Shown here: positions 5,740-14,016 of the stretch, one piece after another
Numbering within the stretch: the first letter of the stretch is position 1
Layout of the letters: each line of letters opens with the position of its first letter
Assembly (NCBI GenBank): GCA_022560555.1
Contig: JADFSZ010000011.1
Span: 1-18,614 of the forward strand
Length of the DNA: 18,614 bases
Direction: 5' to 3'
Source of the DNA: JADFSZ01 sp022560555 [NCBI: PVC group bacterium]
GTDB lineage: Bacteria; GCA-001730085; JADFSZ01
Program-made: the position numbers and the translations under genes
The notes under the pieces: model-generated
What the model saw: the letters and a program-made list of their open reading frames with translations, nothing else
What the model was told of the DNA's origin: nothing
The model's database searches: none

Positions 5740-7005
5740 ATGTACAATGTCGCGTGTGTCATATTGGGTGGAGGGCAGGGAGCCCGTCTATATCCGCTGA
5801 CGAAGGATCGGTCCAAACCGGCTGTGCCGTTTGCCGGTCGGTACCGCCTGATCGATATCCCGATCAGTAATTGTCTGCATGCGGGCTTTGATAGTATCTA
5901 TATTCTGACCCAGTTCAATTCCAGATCTCTTAATCGGCATGTCTCACGGACGTATCCCCTGGCCCCTTTTAGAAGGGGTTTTGTGGAAGTGCTTGCGGCC
6001 GAACTGTCCCAAGAAACATCAGAATGGTATCAAGGGACGGCTGACGCGGTGAGGCGGTGTCTCAAGCATTTTGAAGATCCGGGAGTTAAAATTGATTATG
6101 TAATTGTGCTTTCGGGGGATCAACTCTACAAGATGGATTTGCGGCATTTCTTAAACTACCATATTGTTAAAAAGGCAGACATTACGATTGCGTGCAATGT
6201 GATGCCTGAGACGAGTGACATTAGCGGATTTGGGGTTGTCGGAGTCGACGAGGATTTTCATGTGAACAATTTTGTTGAGAAGCCCAAAGAAAAGGCGACC
6301 GTAGAAAATCTTCTTATTTCTTCTAACGGAGAGCGCCGTTTTTTAGCCTCCATGGGCATTTATGCTTTTAATAAAGATGCGCTTGTAGACATCCTTTTGA
6401 CGAGCGATAAAGATGATTTTGGAAAAGAGATTATTCCGGAAGCTTTTCCTCGAAAGCATACCGTCGCGTATGAATATGAGGGGTATTGGCAGGATGTGGG
6501 ATCGATCAGATCCTATTATGAACAAAATTTGGCGTTTACAGATCCGATTCCGCCCATGGATCTTTTTGACGCTAATTGGCCGTTTTTTACGCGCCCACGC
6601 TATCTTCCTCCCTCGAAATTTAACGGGTGTGAAATTGCAAATTCGATTGTGGCTGAAGGGGTCATTGTCTTAAACGGATCTCACATTCGTCATTCCGTTG
6701 TTGGATTGCGCAGCCGCATTGCTGAAGACACAACCATTGAGGACGCGATTCTCATCGGAAACGATTATTATGAGACACTGGATGACATAAATCGCTCCGG
6801 AGAAAAAGGGCTTCCGATCATGGGGATTGGGCATAACACCGTGATAAAGAGAGCCATTATTGATAAAAATGTACGTATCGGAAGCAATGTGTGCATTGAA
6901 AACAAACGGAATCTCACGGAAGCGGATGAGGCCAATTACATTATTCGTGATGAGATCGTGATTATCCCGAAGGGAGCCATCATTCCGGACGGGACAGTAA
7001 TCTAA
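5740..7005 (+). CDS. glgC: Glucose-1-phosphate adenylyltransferase (ADP-glucose pyrophosphorylase)
   Basis: GlgC makes ADP-glucose from glucose-1-phosphate and ATP, the committed step of bacterial alpha-glucan synthesis. The 421-residue length is typical. The N-terminal nucleotidyltransferase domain carries GGGQGARLYPLT (10-21), the KPAVPFAG loop (26-33), WYQGTADA (96-103), SGDQLY (125-130), FVEKPKE (178-184) and YWQDVGS (249-255). The C-terminal left-handed beta-helix with hexapeptide repeats runs from about 295 to 421. The pattern resembles cyanobacterial and plant enzymes more than the enterobacterial form. The ATG at 5740 follows AAGGA (5727-5731). It diverges from the GT4 gene that should use its product, and it is the first of the plus-strand glucan genes. 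Allosteric control is expected for the family, but effector specificity cannot be read here. Confidence 0.95.
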   Translation: MYNVACVILGGGQGARLYPLTKDRSKPAVPFAGRYRLIDIPISNCLHAGFDSIYILTQFNSRSLNRHVSRTYPLAPFRRGFVEVLAAELSQETSEWYQGTADAVRRCLKHFEDPGVKIDYVIVLSGDQLYKMDLRHFLNYHIVKKADITIACNVMPETSDISGFGVVGVDEDFHVNNFVEKPKEKATVENLLISSNGERRFLASMGIYAFNKDALVDILLTSDKDDFGKEIIPEAFPRKHTVAYEYEGYWQDVGSIRSYYEQNLAFTDPIPPMDLFDANWPFFTRPRYLPPSKFNGCEIANSIVAEGVIVLNGSHIRHSVVGLRSRIAEDTTIEDAILIGNDYYETLDDINRSGEKGLPIMGIGHNTVIKRAIIDKNVRIGSNVCIENKRNLTEADEANYIIRDEIVIIPKGAIIPDGTVI

Positions 7006-7095
7006 GTTTGTTTTTTTCTAAGTATTTGTGTAATAACAGTTTATTATCGTGCCTAAAGCGCCTGTTTTTTTCACAAGGATTTTCTAAAAAAGAGA

Positions 7096-7124
7096 TTGCC
7101 AACAGTACCAAAACATGCTAAATT
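7096..7124 (+). promoter_or_regulatory. Promoter of the DUF2934 gene
   Basis: TTGCCA at 7096-7101 and TAAATT at 7119-7124 are 17 bp apart, and TGC just before the -10 adds an extended -10 element. The start codon at 7173 is about 40 nt from the expected transcription start. It suggests that the genes after glgC are not solely dependent on read-through. Confidence 0.6.
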
Positions 7125-7172
7125 TTCGATTCTCATCAATAGGGACTTGAAGGGCGAAGGGGGTGACATAAT

Positions 7173-7409
7173 ATGCGAACAAGAATCATTCGTAAGAGAA
7201 AGACGGAATCAGCCGCGCAGACGAAGAGAAAAATCGCGATCACAAAGACCAACCGTATCAAAAAAATTCGCGGTAACGGTTCATCGGTAAACTTTACCGA
7301 AAAAGTTCAGCAGCAAGCGTACTGGTTGTTTATTGAGCGTGGAAAAGAACATGGCCATGATCAAGAAGACTGGGCCGAAGCAGAAAGACTTGTGAAAGTC
7401 GACACATAG
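7173..7409 (+). CDS. DUF2934-family small protein with basic N-terminal tail
   Basis: This 78-residue protein has two parts. Residues 1-33 are strongly basic, with 14 Lys/Arg and one acidic residue. Residues 42-73 resemble the DUF2934 pattern, in which an AY-W/L helix, a short RG...HG turn and a DWxxAE helix follow one another; here these are AYWLF (49-53), ERGKEHGHD (55-63) and DWAEAERLV (66-74). The family's biochemical role is unknown, though members are often found near alpha-glucan and stress genes. The ATG at 7173 has a near-ideal ribosome site, AAGGGGGTGA (7157-7166). It sits between glgC and glgP behind its own promoter, so a regulatory or structural role in glucan metabolism is possible but unproven. 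No signal peptide or membrane segment is visible. Confidence 0.75.
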   Translation: MRTRIIRKRKTESAAQTKRKIAITKTNRIKKIRGNGSSVNFTEKVQQQAYWLFIERGKEHGHDQEDWAEAERLVKVDT

Positions 7410-7426
7410 TTTTTTGTATGGATAAT
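7399..7426 (+). promoter_or_regulatory. Promoter of glgP overlapping the end of the DUF2934 gene
   Basis: TCGACA at 7399-7404 and GATAAT at 7421-7426 are 16 bp apart, each 5/6 to consensus. The predicted start near 7433 gives a ~95-nt glgP leader. Confidence 0.5.
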
Positions 7427-7453
7427 GCACATCTTTCCTATTCATCCGCGGAG

Positions 7454-7479
7454 GGTAAGCGTTTTATAGGGAATCCCTA
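7454..7479. promoter_or_regulatory. Candidate operator elements in the glgP leader
   Basis: GGTAAGCGTTTTAT (7454-7467) is a degenerate LacI-type site, agreeing with the CRE consensus at 7 of its 10 defined positions and keeping the central CG. It runs directly into TAGGGA-A-TCCCTA (7467-7479), a perfect 6-bp inverted repeat. Both lie just after the putative glgP promoter, where a bound repressor would block transcription. Neither is assigned to a known regulator. Confidence 0.25.
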
Positions 7480-7526
7480 GAGCCGGAAAAGAGCATCTGA
7501 GGACAAAGGGGGTTTTTACGCCCACC

Positions 7527-10007
7527 ATGAAAAAAATACAACACAAAAAAATCCTCCTTGAAGCTCACAAAAACGACCCAAAATCTATCGCGGCATCTTT
7601 TCTTTATAATCTGGAGCAGAAATTAGCCAAAGACGAATACTCCGCGACAGAACTGGATTGTTTTTTGGCCTTGGCGTACACCATTCGGGATCGTCTTGTT
7701 TCGAATTGGATCAAGACCCAGCAGTCCTATCACCACAAAAATGTCAAACGTGTTTATTATTTCTCGTTTGAATACCTGATCGGAAGAACGCTCGGCAACA
7801 GTCTTTTGAATCTCGGGCTCGAAGAGACGTGTGACAAGGCGATGAAATTATTAGATTTGGATGTTGATCAGCTGCGGGATGTTGAGGTGGACGCGGCTCT
7901 GGGTAACGGCGGCCTGGGACGGCTCGCGGCCTGTTTTTTAGATTCGATGGCGACGCTGGAAATTCCGTCGCACGCCTATGGTATCCGTTACGAGTACGGG
8001 ATGTTCAACCAGGAGATCCAAAACGGATGGCAGGTTGAAAAACCAGAAGAATGGTTGAAATTTTCCAATCCGTGGGAAATCGCGCGGCCCGAATACACGT
8101 ATCGCGTCAAATTTTACGGAACAACACGCTGCGAAAAACGAAAGAACGGCACATGGGAATTTTTCTGGGAAAACACGGATGATGTGTACGCTCTTCCTTA
8201 CGACACACCGGTCCCCGGATACGCGACCAAGAACGTGAACACGATGCGGCTGTGGGCCGCTGTGGCCACCGAAGAGTTTGATATGGATTATTTTAACAGC
8301 GGCGATTATATGGCCGCGTGTGAAAAGAAGGCCATGACGGAAAATATTTCACGCGTTTTATATCCGAATGATTCCATGTTTGCGGGAAGAGAATTACGTC
8401 TTAAGCAACAGTATTTTTTTGTCACGGCGTCTTTACAGGATATTTTGAGACGGTTTAAAGCCGAAAATAAACACCTGAAATATTTCCCCGACAAGGCCGT
8501 CATTCAGCTCAATGACACTCATCCGGCTGTCGCGATTCCGGAATTGATGCGGATACTGATGGATCAAGAGCTTCTTTCTTGGAATCAGGCCTGGGACATC
8601 ACGATACGGACATTTGCGTATACAAATCATACCATTTTGTCCGAGGCCCTGGAGGCGTGGTCGATTCCTTTGTTTGAGAGGCTGCTGCCCCGGCATATGC
8701 AAATTATTTACGAAATCAATCATCGATTTTTAAAAGAAGTCCTAAAACAATATCCGGGGGACATAGAACGTATCCGGAGGATGTCGCTCATTGAGGAGGA
8801 AGACCCCAAAAGAATCCGCATGGCGCATTTGTCCATTGTCGGATCGCGATCCATCAACGGGGTATCGAAGCTTCACACAAAAATACTCAAAGAAAAAATA
8901 TTCCATGATTTTTATCAATTGTATCCCGAGAGGTTCAACAACAAAACAAACGGGATTACACAACGACGCTGGCTTAAAAAATCTAATCCCCGATTGGCGG
9001 ATCTGATCACCGGAAAAATCGGAAACAAATGGATATCGGATTTATCGTGCTTAAAAAAAATATCCAAGTATGCCGGCAATAAATCCTTTCATAAGGAATG
9101 GCAAAAAATTAAATATGCGAATAAAAAGAGTCTGGCAGATATTATCTACGATACAGTGTCTATTCGTGTGGATCCTAACAGTCTGTTTGACGTTCAGATT
9201 AAACGTTTCCACGAATACAAACGCCAGCTCTTGTTTGCGTTTTACGCCATCGGGATGTACATCCGGATTAAAGAATCGCATGAAAATATTGAAATCCCTC
9301 GCACGTTGATTGTGGCCGGAAAATCAGCTCCGGGATACACATTCGCGAAGCTAGTCATAAAGCTTATTAACAATATCTCGTTTGTGATCAATCAGGACTC
9401 TGATGTAAGGGATCTTTTAAAAGTTGTGTTTTTGCCGAATTACCGGGTGAGTTTGGCCGAAAAAATATTTCCGGCGGCGGAACTCTCGGAACAGATTTCC
9501 ACAGCCGGATTTGAAGCGTCCGGCACGGGTAATATGAAATTTGCCTTGAACGGAGCTCTGACGATCGGTACATTGGATGGAGCGAACATTGAAATACAAG
9601 AAGAAGTGGGTGAAGAAAATATTTTTATATTCGGGCACACGGCCCAAGAGATCGAGGGCTTGAAAAACAAGGGATATCAACCCGAAGGCTTTCTCAAGGA
9701 TTCGCCTCTTTTACAAGAAGTTCTTAAACTCATCCAAGGCGATCTTTTTTGTCCGGGCGAGCCCGGGATTTTTCAGCCGATTGCGGACAGATGTACCCGC
9801 GACGGGGATCCTTACATGGTCTTAGCCGATTTTGACAAATATATTTCCTGTCAGGAGCGTGTTTCAAAAGCCTATCAGGACAAAGATTCTTGGACACGCA
9901 TGTCCATTCAGAATGTGGCTCATATGGGCAAATTTTCGTCTGATCGGACCATCAGAGAATACGCGCATGATATCTGGCACGTCAAACCCTCCCCGGTATC
10001 CAAATAA
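7527..10007 (+). CDS. glgP: Glycogen/maltodextrin phosphorylase (GT35)
   Basis: GlgP releases glucose-1-phosphate from the non-reducing ends of alpha-1,4-glucans. The 826-residue length is typical of GT35. Family landmarks are YFSFEYLIGR (78-87), ALGNGGLGRLAACF (124-137), QLNDTHPA (327-334), the FNNKTNGITQRRWL block (470-483), DVQIKRFHEYKRQ (555-567), and EASGTGNMKF (663-672) in which Lys671 is the pyridoxal-phosphate lysine. No key residue is missing. In a GlgC/GlgM/GlgE locus it can both mobilise stored glucan and supply glucose-1-phosphate. The ATG at 7527 lacks a well spaced Shine-Dalgarno (AAAGGGGG at 7506-7512 is about 14 nt away), so translation may be weak or controlled; the family alignment still supports this start. 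A promoter-like TTGTTT-N16-TAAAAT follows the gene. Confidence 0.96.
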   Translation: MKKIQHKKILLEAHKNDPKSIAASFLYNLEQKLAKDEYSATELDCFLALAYTIRDRLVSNWIKTQQSYHHKNVKRVYYFSFEYLIGRTLGNSLLNLGLEETCDKAMKLLDLDVDQLRDVEVDAALGNGGLGRLAACFLDSMATLEIPSHAYGIRYEYGMFNQEIQNGWQVEKPEEWLKFSNPWEIARPEYTYRVKFYGTTRCEKRKNGTWEFFWENTDDVYALPYDTPVPGYATKNVNTMRLWAAVATEEFDMDYFNSGDYMAACEKKAMTENISRVLYPNDSMFAGRELRLKQQYFFVTASLQDILRRFKAENKHLKYFPDKAVIQLNDTHPAVAIPELMRILMDQELLSWNQAWDITIRTFAYTNHTILSEALEAWSIPLFERLLPRHMQIIYEINHRFLKEVLKQYPGDIERIRRMSLIEEEDPKRIRMAHLSIVGSRSINGVSKLHTKILKEKIFHDFYQLYPERFNNKTNGITQRRWLKKSNPRLADLITGKIGNKWISDLSCLKKISKYAGNKSFHKEWQKIKYANKKSLADIIYDTVSIRVDPNSLFDVQIKRFHEYKRQLLFAFYAIGMYIRIKESHENIEIPRTLIVAGKSAPGYTFAKLVIKLINNISFVINQDSDVRDLLKVVFLPNYRVSLAEKIFPAAELSEQISTAGFEASGTGNMKFALNGALTIGTLDGANIEIQEEVGEENIFIFGHTAQEIEGLKNKGYQPEGFLKDSPLLQEVLKLIQGDLFCPGEPGIFQPIADRCTRDGDPYMVLADFDKYISCQERVSKAYQDKDSWTRMSIQNVAHMGKFSSDRTIREYAHDIWHVKPSPVSK

Positions 10008-10023
10008 GCCCATAAATCATCCC

Positions 10024-10051
10024 TTGTTTTAGGACGGAAACCATGTAAAAT
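10024..10051 (+). promoter_or_regulatory. Putative promoter of the glgE-glgB-GH57-malQ run
   Basis: TTGTTT at 10024-10029 and TAAAAT at 10046-10051 are 16 bp apart, in the 79-bp gap after glgP. The start would be near 10058, about 29 nt before the glgE ATG. It is the only clear promoter candidate before the close-packed genes that follow. Confidence 0.45.
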
Positions 10052-10086
10052 ACGGGGCTTAACGGGTCCATACCTAAGGATAGTGC

Positions 10087-12042
10087 ATGGTGTATGAAGG
10101 ACATAAACGCGTTATTATTGAACACCTTAGGCCTCAGATTGACGGCGGCGAATTTCCGATCAAGCGGGTATTGGGCGAGCGAGTCAGGGTGGAGGCGGAT
10201 GTTTTTGCCGATGGGCATGAGCAACTGGCCGTTCTATTGATGTGGCGTCCAATGTCTGCCAAAACCTGGAAGACAAAACCCATGAGACCTCTTGCCAATG
10301 ATGTGTGGAGCGCGTCTTTTGTGTGCGAGGGCTTGGAGCCTTATGAATACACTGTGCGCGGATGGATGGATCATTATGAGACATGGCGCCTCAATTTAAT
10401 AAAAAAGATGGATGTCGGACAAGATATCAGTGTGGATTTAAGAATCGGGGCCGCATTTCTCAAGAAGGGGGTTAAACAAGCCAAAGGAAATAAAAAGAAA
10501 ATTTTAGAATCCATATTTAAAAAATTTAACATGCTCAAAAACGACAAAGCTATTCGTTTGTTTATCCAAAACGAGAAATACAATCAATCCATTCGTGAAT
10601 CTATCACTCCTTCTTTCATAACAGAATATAACAAGAAGCTTCAAGTTAAAGTTCATCGAACACGTGCCTTATTTAGCTCCTGGTACGAATTGTTTCCCCG
10701 CTCGACGAAAGAAAATTCACTCCAACACGGCACTTTTAAAGATTGTGAAAAGATTTTGCCCGATATCGCGGCTATGGGATTTGATGTTGTGTATTTTCCT
10801 CCGATCCATCCGATCGGTGTGACAAACCGCAAGGGAAAAAATAACGTGCTTGGGGCCGCGTCCGGTGATCCGGGCAGTCCGTGGGCCATTGGGAGCGCCG
10901 AAGGCGGACACAAATCGGTTCATCCCGAACTCGGCACAATAAAAGATTTTAGACGTCTTGTGAAAAAAACAAAATCCCTCGGTATGGAGATAGCTTTGGA
11001 TCTAGCGTTTCAGTGCTCACCGGATCATCCGTACGAAAACGAGCATCCCGAGTGGTTCAAATGGCGTCCGGACGGGACGGTGCAGTACGCTGAAAATCCT
11101 CCCAAAAAATATGAAGATATTATTCCTTTTAATTTTGAGACCCGGGATCAAAAAAATCTATGGAAGGAGCTCAAAAGCATTGTGGATTTTTGGATCGAGA
11201 AAGGTGTGCGCATTTTTCGTGTGGACAATCCGCACACAAAGCCGTATGTCTTTTGGCAGTGGCTGTTGGGGGAAGTTGAAAAATCACATCCTGATGTGAT
11301 TTTTCTCGCTGAGGCCTTTACCCGGCCCAAGATTATGCGTCATTTGGCCAAACTGGGATTTCACCAGTCTTATACTTATTTTACGTGGCGCACGACCAAA
11401 AAAGAATTTATCAAATATTTGACAGAGTTAACAAAAACAGAAGCTAAGGAATACTTTCGGCCGAATTTTTGGCCGAATACGCCGGATATTTTATCCATTT
11501 ATCTGCAGAACGCTGATCGAGCCGCTTTTGTGATCCGGCTTGTTTTGGCCGCGACCATGAGTAGTAATTACGGCATCTATGGGCCTGCGTATGAGTTGTG
11601 CGAAAATCAGCCTACTCCCGGTAAAGAAGAGTATGCGGATAATGAAAAGTATGAAATTAAGGATTGGCGCCTGGGGGCGGCGGATTCCATGAGGCCTTTT
11701 ATTACACAATTGAATCATATCCGTCGGAAGTATGATGCGTTTCAAACGACAAGAAACATTCGATTTCATCGATCTGAGAGCGAACACATATTATGCTATT
11801 CAAAAATGAGCCGGGACACCGCGGAAATTTTTATTGTGGTTGTCAATTTAGATCCCCAGGGCACGCAGTCAGGCTGGGTTGACATCCCCGTTTTAGATTG
11901 GGGATTTGATAAGGATCGACCCTATCAAGTTGAAGATGTTTTAACGGAAGTCAAAACCACGTGGACGAACGAGCGCAATATTGTGAAGCTCGATCCACGG
12001 AAGTGTCCCGCGCAAATTTTCAGGTTGGAAAAAATTTCCTAA
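10087..12042 (+). CDS. glgE: Alpha-1,4-glucan:maltose-1-phosphate maltosyltransferase (GH13_3)
   Basis: GlgE transfers maltosyl units from alpha-maltose-1-phosphate to the non-reducing end of alpha-1,4-glucan. The 651-residue protein has an N-terminal beta-domain (about 1-120), a helical insert (about 125-190), the GH13 barrel opening with SSWYELFPRS (197-206), and a C-terminal beta-domain. The nucleophile is Asp380 in FRVDNPHTKP, the acid/base is Glu409 in LAEAFTRPK, and the stabilising Asp467 lies in WPNTPDIL. KEEYADNEKYE (513-523) corresponds to the M1P-binding EKY motif that separates GlgE from ordinary amylases and from TreS. The ATG at 10087 is preceded by AAGGA (10076-10080, 6-nt spacing). 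It begins a run in which the gap to glgB is only 20 bp. With GlgC and the GT4 synthase it completes the GlgM-GlgE route; treS and pep2 are not in the window. Confidence 0.95.
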   Translation: MVYEGHKRVIIEHLRPQIDGGEFPIKRVLGERVRVEADVFADGHEQLAVLLMWRPMSAKTWKTKPMRPLANDVWSASFVCEGLEPYEYTVRGWMDHYETWRLNLIKKMDVGQDISVDLRIGAAFLKKGVKQAKGNKKKILESIFKKFNMLKNDKAIRLFIQNEKYNQSIRESITPSFITEYNKKLQVKVHRTRALFSSWYELFPRSTKENSLQHGTFKDCEKILPDIAAMGFDVVYFPPIHPIGVTNRKGKNNVLGAASGDPGSPWAIGSAEGGHKSVHPELGTIKDFRRLVKKTKSLGMEIALDLAFQCSPDHPYENEHPEWFKWRPDGTVQYAENPPKKYEDIIPFNFETRDQKNLWKELKSIVDFWIEKGVRIFRVDNPHTKPYVFWQWLLGEVEKSHPDVIFLAEAFTRPKIMRHLAKLGFHQSYTYFTWRTTKKEFIKYLTELTKTEAKEYFRPNFWPNTPDILSIYLQNADRAAFVIRLVLAATMSSNYGIYGPAYELCENQPTPGKEEYADNEKYEIKDWRLGAADSMRPFITQLNHIRRKYDAFQTTRNIRFHRSESEHILCYSKMSRDTAEIFIVVVNLDPQGTQSGWVDIPVLDWGFDKDRPYQVEDVLTEVKTTWTNERNIVKLDPRKCPAQIFRLEKIS

Positions 12043-12062
12043 TTCAAAAATCAAACGTTATT

Positions 12063-12641
12063 ATGAATCAAAAGCCGAGCAACAGTACGGGTGTTCAACA
12101 CGGTATCAGCCGTTTGACGGATGAAGATATTTTTTTATTTAAAAGCGGATCACACTTTCGCCTTTATGACAAATTGGGGGCCCATGTGATGGAGGTTGAC
12201 GGAGTCAAGGGGACCTTGTTTTCGGTATGGGCCCCGAGCGCGAAGGCTGTATCGGTAATCGGAGATTTTAACGCTTGGAATCCCACGGGACATCCGCTCA
12301 GTGTTCGCTGGGATGAATCGGGTATTTGGGAAGGGTTTGTTTCCGGAGTCAAGACAGGGATGTGCTACAAATATCGCGTTGAGTCCTGTAACGGTGATTT
12401 TACGGTTGATAAAGGTGATCCGTACGCTTATCTCTGGGAAGTACCGCCCAAAACAGCCTCGGTAGTTTGGAATCTTGAGTATGAGTGGCAGGATCAATCT
12501 TGGATGAACAAGCGAAAGGATCGAAACGCGCTCAACAGCCCCATGTCTGTTTATGAAGTGCATTTAGGGTCATGGAAACGAAAACCTGACAATCCGTTTC
12601 ATTCGCTTTCGTACCGTGAATTAGCCGAAGAGCTTCCCTAA
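12063..12641 (+). CDS. GlgB N-terminal fragment (CBM48 and first barrel strand)
   Basis: If the TAA is real, translation yields 192 residues. They hold the CBM48 carbohydrate-binding module (FSVWAPSAKAVSVIGDFNAW) and the first strand of the GH13 barrel (MSVYEVHLGSWKR), ending in EELP. It has no catalytic residue. Confidence 0.6.
   Translation: MNQKPSNSTGVQHGISRLTDEDIFLFKSGSHFRLYDKLGAHVMEVDGVKGTLFSVWAPSAKAVSVIGDFNAWNPTGHPLSVRWDESGIWEGFVSGVKTGMCYKYRVESCNGDFTVDKGDPYAYLWEVPPKTASVVWNLEYEWQDQSWMNKRKDRNALNSPMSVYEVHLGSWKRKPDNPFHSLSYRELAEELP
12639..12641 (+). other. In-frame TAA stop inside glgB
   Basis: Codon 193 of glgB is TAA in the context CTT-CCC-TAA-TAT-GTG. Frame is conserved on both sides. 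TAA ends eight other complete frames here (the outer-membrane protein, NuoF-like, cyclase, GT4, glgC, glgP and glgE genes, and the end of glgB itself), so it is a normal stop in this genome. Confidence 0.9.
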
Positions 12642-12644
12642 TAT

Positions 12645-14003
12645 GTGAAAGACATGGGATTTACACATGTCGAATTGATGCCTGTGATGGAGCATCCGTT
12701 TTTTGGATCCTGGGGATATCAAGTCACGGGGTATTTTTCTCCGTCGAACAGATACGGAACGCCTCAGGATTTTATGTTTTTGGTCGACAGCTTTCATCAG
12801 AAGGATATTGGTGTGATCGTCGATTGGGTTCCGTCGCATTTTCCTTCGGATGAGCATGGACTCGTGTATTTTGACGGAACACATCTTTACGAACACGCCG
12901 ATTCGAAAAAGGGGTTTCACCCGGACTGGAGCAGTTATATTTACAATTACGGACGGAACGAGGTGAGAGCGTTTCTTGTGAGCAACGCCGTTTTTTGGCT
13001 GGATAAATACCATATCGACGGGCTGCGCGTGGACGCGGTGGCCTCATTGCTGTATTTAGATTATTCGAGAAAAGAAGGCGAGTGGATTCCCAATGAATAT
13101 GGCGGCCGCGAAAATTTAGAGGCGATCCATTTCTTAAAAACATTAAACGAAGAAGTATATTCATCTTTTCCGGATGTGCAGATGATTGCTGAAGAATCCA
13201 CCGCGTGGCCGATGGTATCCCGTCCGACGTATTTAGGCGGCCTCGGATTTGGTCTCAAATGGAACATGGGCTGGATGAATGACACGCTTCGGTATTTCTC
13301 GAAGGATCCTATTTATCGAAAACATCATCATAACGAATTAACGTTCAGTATGATTTACGCGTTTACGGAAAATTTTGTTTTGTCAATTTCGCATGATGAA
13401 ATGGTGCACGGAAAAAGATCATTGCTTAATAAAATGCCCGGGGATGATTGGCAAAAATTCGCTAATGTGCGGCTTCTTTTCGGTTACATGTTTTCTCACC
13501 CGGGAAAGAAACTGCTTTTTATGGGGTCTGAATTCGGCCAATGGGACGAGTGGAACCATGACGGGAGTTTGGACTGGTATTTATTGGAAACGCCACGGCA
13601 CGCCCATCTGCAAAGAACGCTAAAGGATCTGAATGCTATTTACAAGAGCCATCCGAGTTTGTATGAGGATGATTTTACGTCGGAAGGTTTTGAATGGATT
13701 GACGGCGGTGATTGGGAGTCGAGTATTATTTGTTTTTTAAGAAAGGACAAATTGGCTCGTGAGAAAATTATGTCTGTCTGTAATTTCACGCCGACCCCTC
13801 GCCATGATTATCGCGTGGGTGTAACTGACAGCGGGGAATGGGAGCAATTGTTTAACAGTGACGACACGAAATATGGCGGAAGCGGACTTGGAAATCCAAA
13901 AACTCTCATCGCCGAAGAACATGCTTGGCACGGACGGGATTTTTCCTTAGTGCTCACGCTGCCTCCTTTGTCAGTGATGTGGTTTAAAAAACAAATAAAA
14001 TAA
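12645..14003 (+). CDS. GlgB C-terminal fragment (catalytic barrel lacking its first strand)
   Basis: An open stretch resumes one codon after the TAA. GTG at 12645 or ATG at 12654 could restart translation, but neither has a good Shine-Dalgarno. The product holds all three catalytic acids and the C-terminal beta domain, but lacks barrel strand 1 and the CBM48, so it is unlikely to be active alone. Confidence 0.6.
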   Translation: MKDMGFTHVELMPVMEHPFFGSWGYQVTGYFSPSNRYGTPQDFMFLVDSFHQKDIGVIVDWVPSHFPSDEHGLVYFDGTHLYEHADSKKGFHPDWSSYIYNYGRNEVRAFLVSNAVFWLDKYHIDGLRVDAVASLLYLDYSRKEGEWIPNEYGGRENLEAIHFLKTLNEEVYSSFPDVQMIAEESTAWPMVSRPTYLGGLGFGLKWNMGWMNDTLRYFSKDPIYRKHHHNELTFSMIYAFTENFVLSISHDEMVHGKRSLLNKMPGDDWQKFANVRLLFGYMFSHPGKKLLFMGSEFGQWDEWNHDGSLDWYLLETPRHAHLQRTLKDLNAIYKSHPSLYEDDFTSEGFEWIDGGDWESSIICFLRKDKLAREKIMSVCNFTPTPRHDYRVGVTDSGEWEQLFNSDDTKYGGSGLGNPKTLIAEEHAWHGRDFSLVLTLPPLSVMWFKKQIK

Positions 14004-14016
14004 ATAAGTGGGTCGC

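Larger units (their letters stand above)
12063..14003 (+). pseudogene. glgB: glgB, 1,4-alpha-glucan branching enzyme (GH13_9), interrupted by an in-frame TAA
   Basis: The reading frame runs without a frameshift for 647 codons, apart from a TAA at codon 193 (12639-12641). Both sides align collinearly with GlgB, which makes alpha-1,6 branches in glycogen. A CBM48 domain lies at about residues 45-145, followed by the GH13 barrel. Catalytic residues are all present after the stop: Asp324 (GLRVDAV), Glu377 (AEEST) and Asp444 (SHDEMVHGK), with the family motif [15 protein letters not shown]. The stop interrupts [16 protein letters not shown], where Glu is common in this family, so a single GAA-to-TAA change is the simplest explanation. 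The start at 12063 has no obvious Shine-Dalgarno. Without the stop the enzyme would look fully functional, so a very recent mutation, a sequencing error or (less likely) readthrough are all open. Confidence 0.9.

Noticed and set aside
7096-7290. 64-residue ORF overlapping the DUF2934 gene
   Set aside because: It starts within the promoter hexamer, has no Shine-Dalgarno, and is out of frame with a gene that has a clear family match.
10087-12042. Trehalose synthase or ordinary alpha-amylase
   Set aside because: The YELFPRS segment, the beta-domain plus helical insert before the barrel, and the EKYE phosphate-site motif identify GlgE.
12639-12641. Recoded or read-through TAA in glgB
   Set aside because: TAA serves as the normal stop for most genes in the window, and no recoding element such as a SECIS-like stem is evident. 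Nonsense mutation or sequencing error is simpler.
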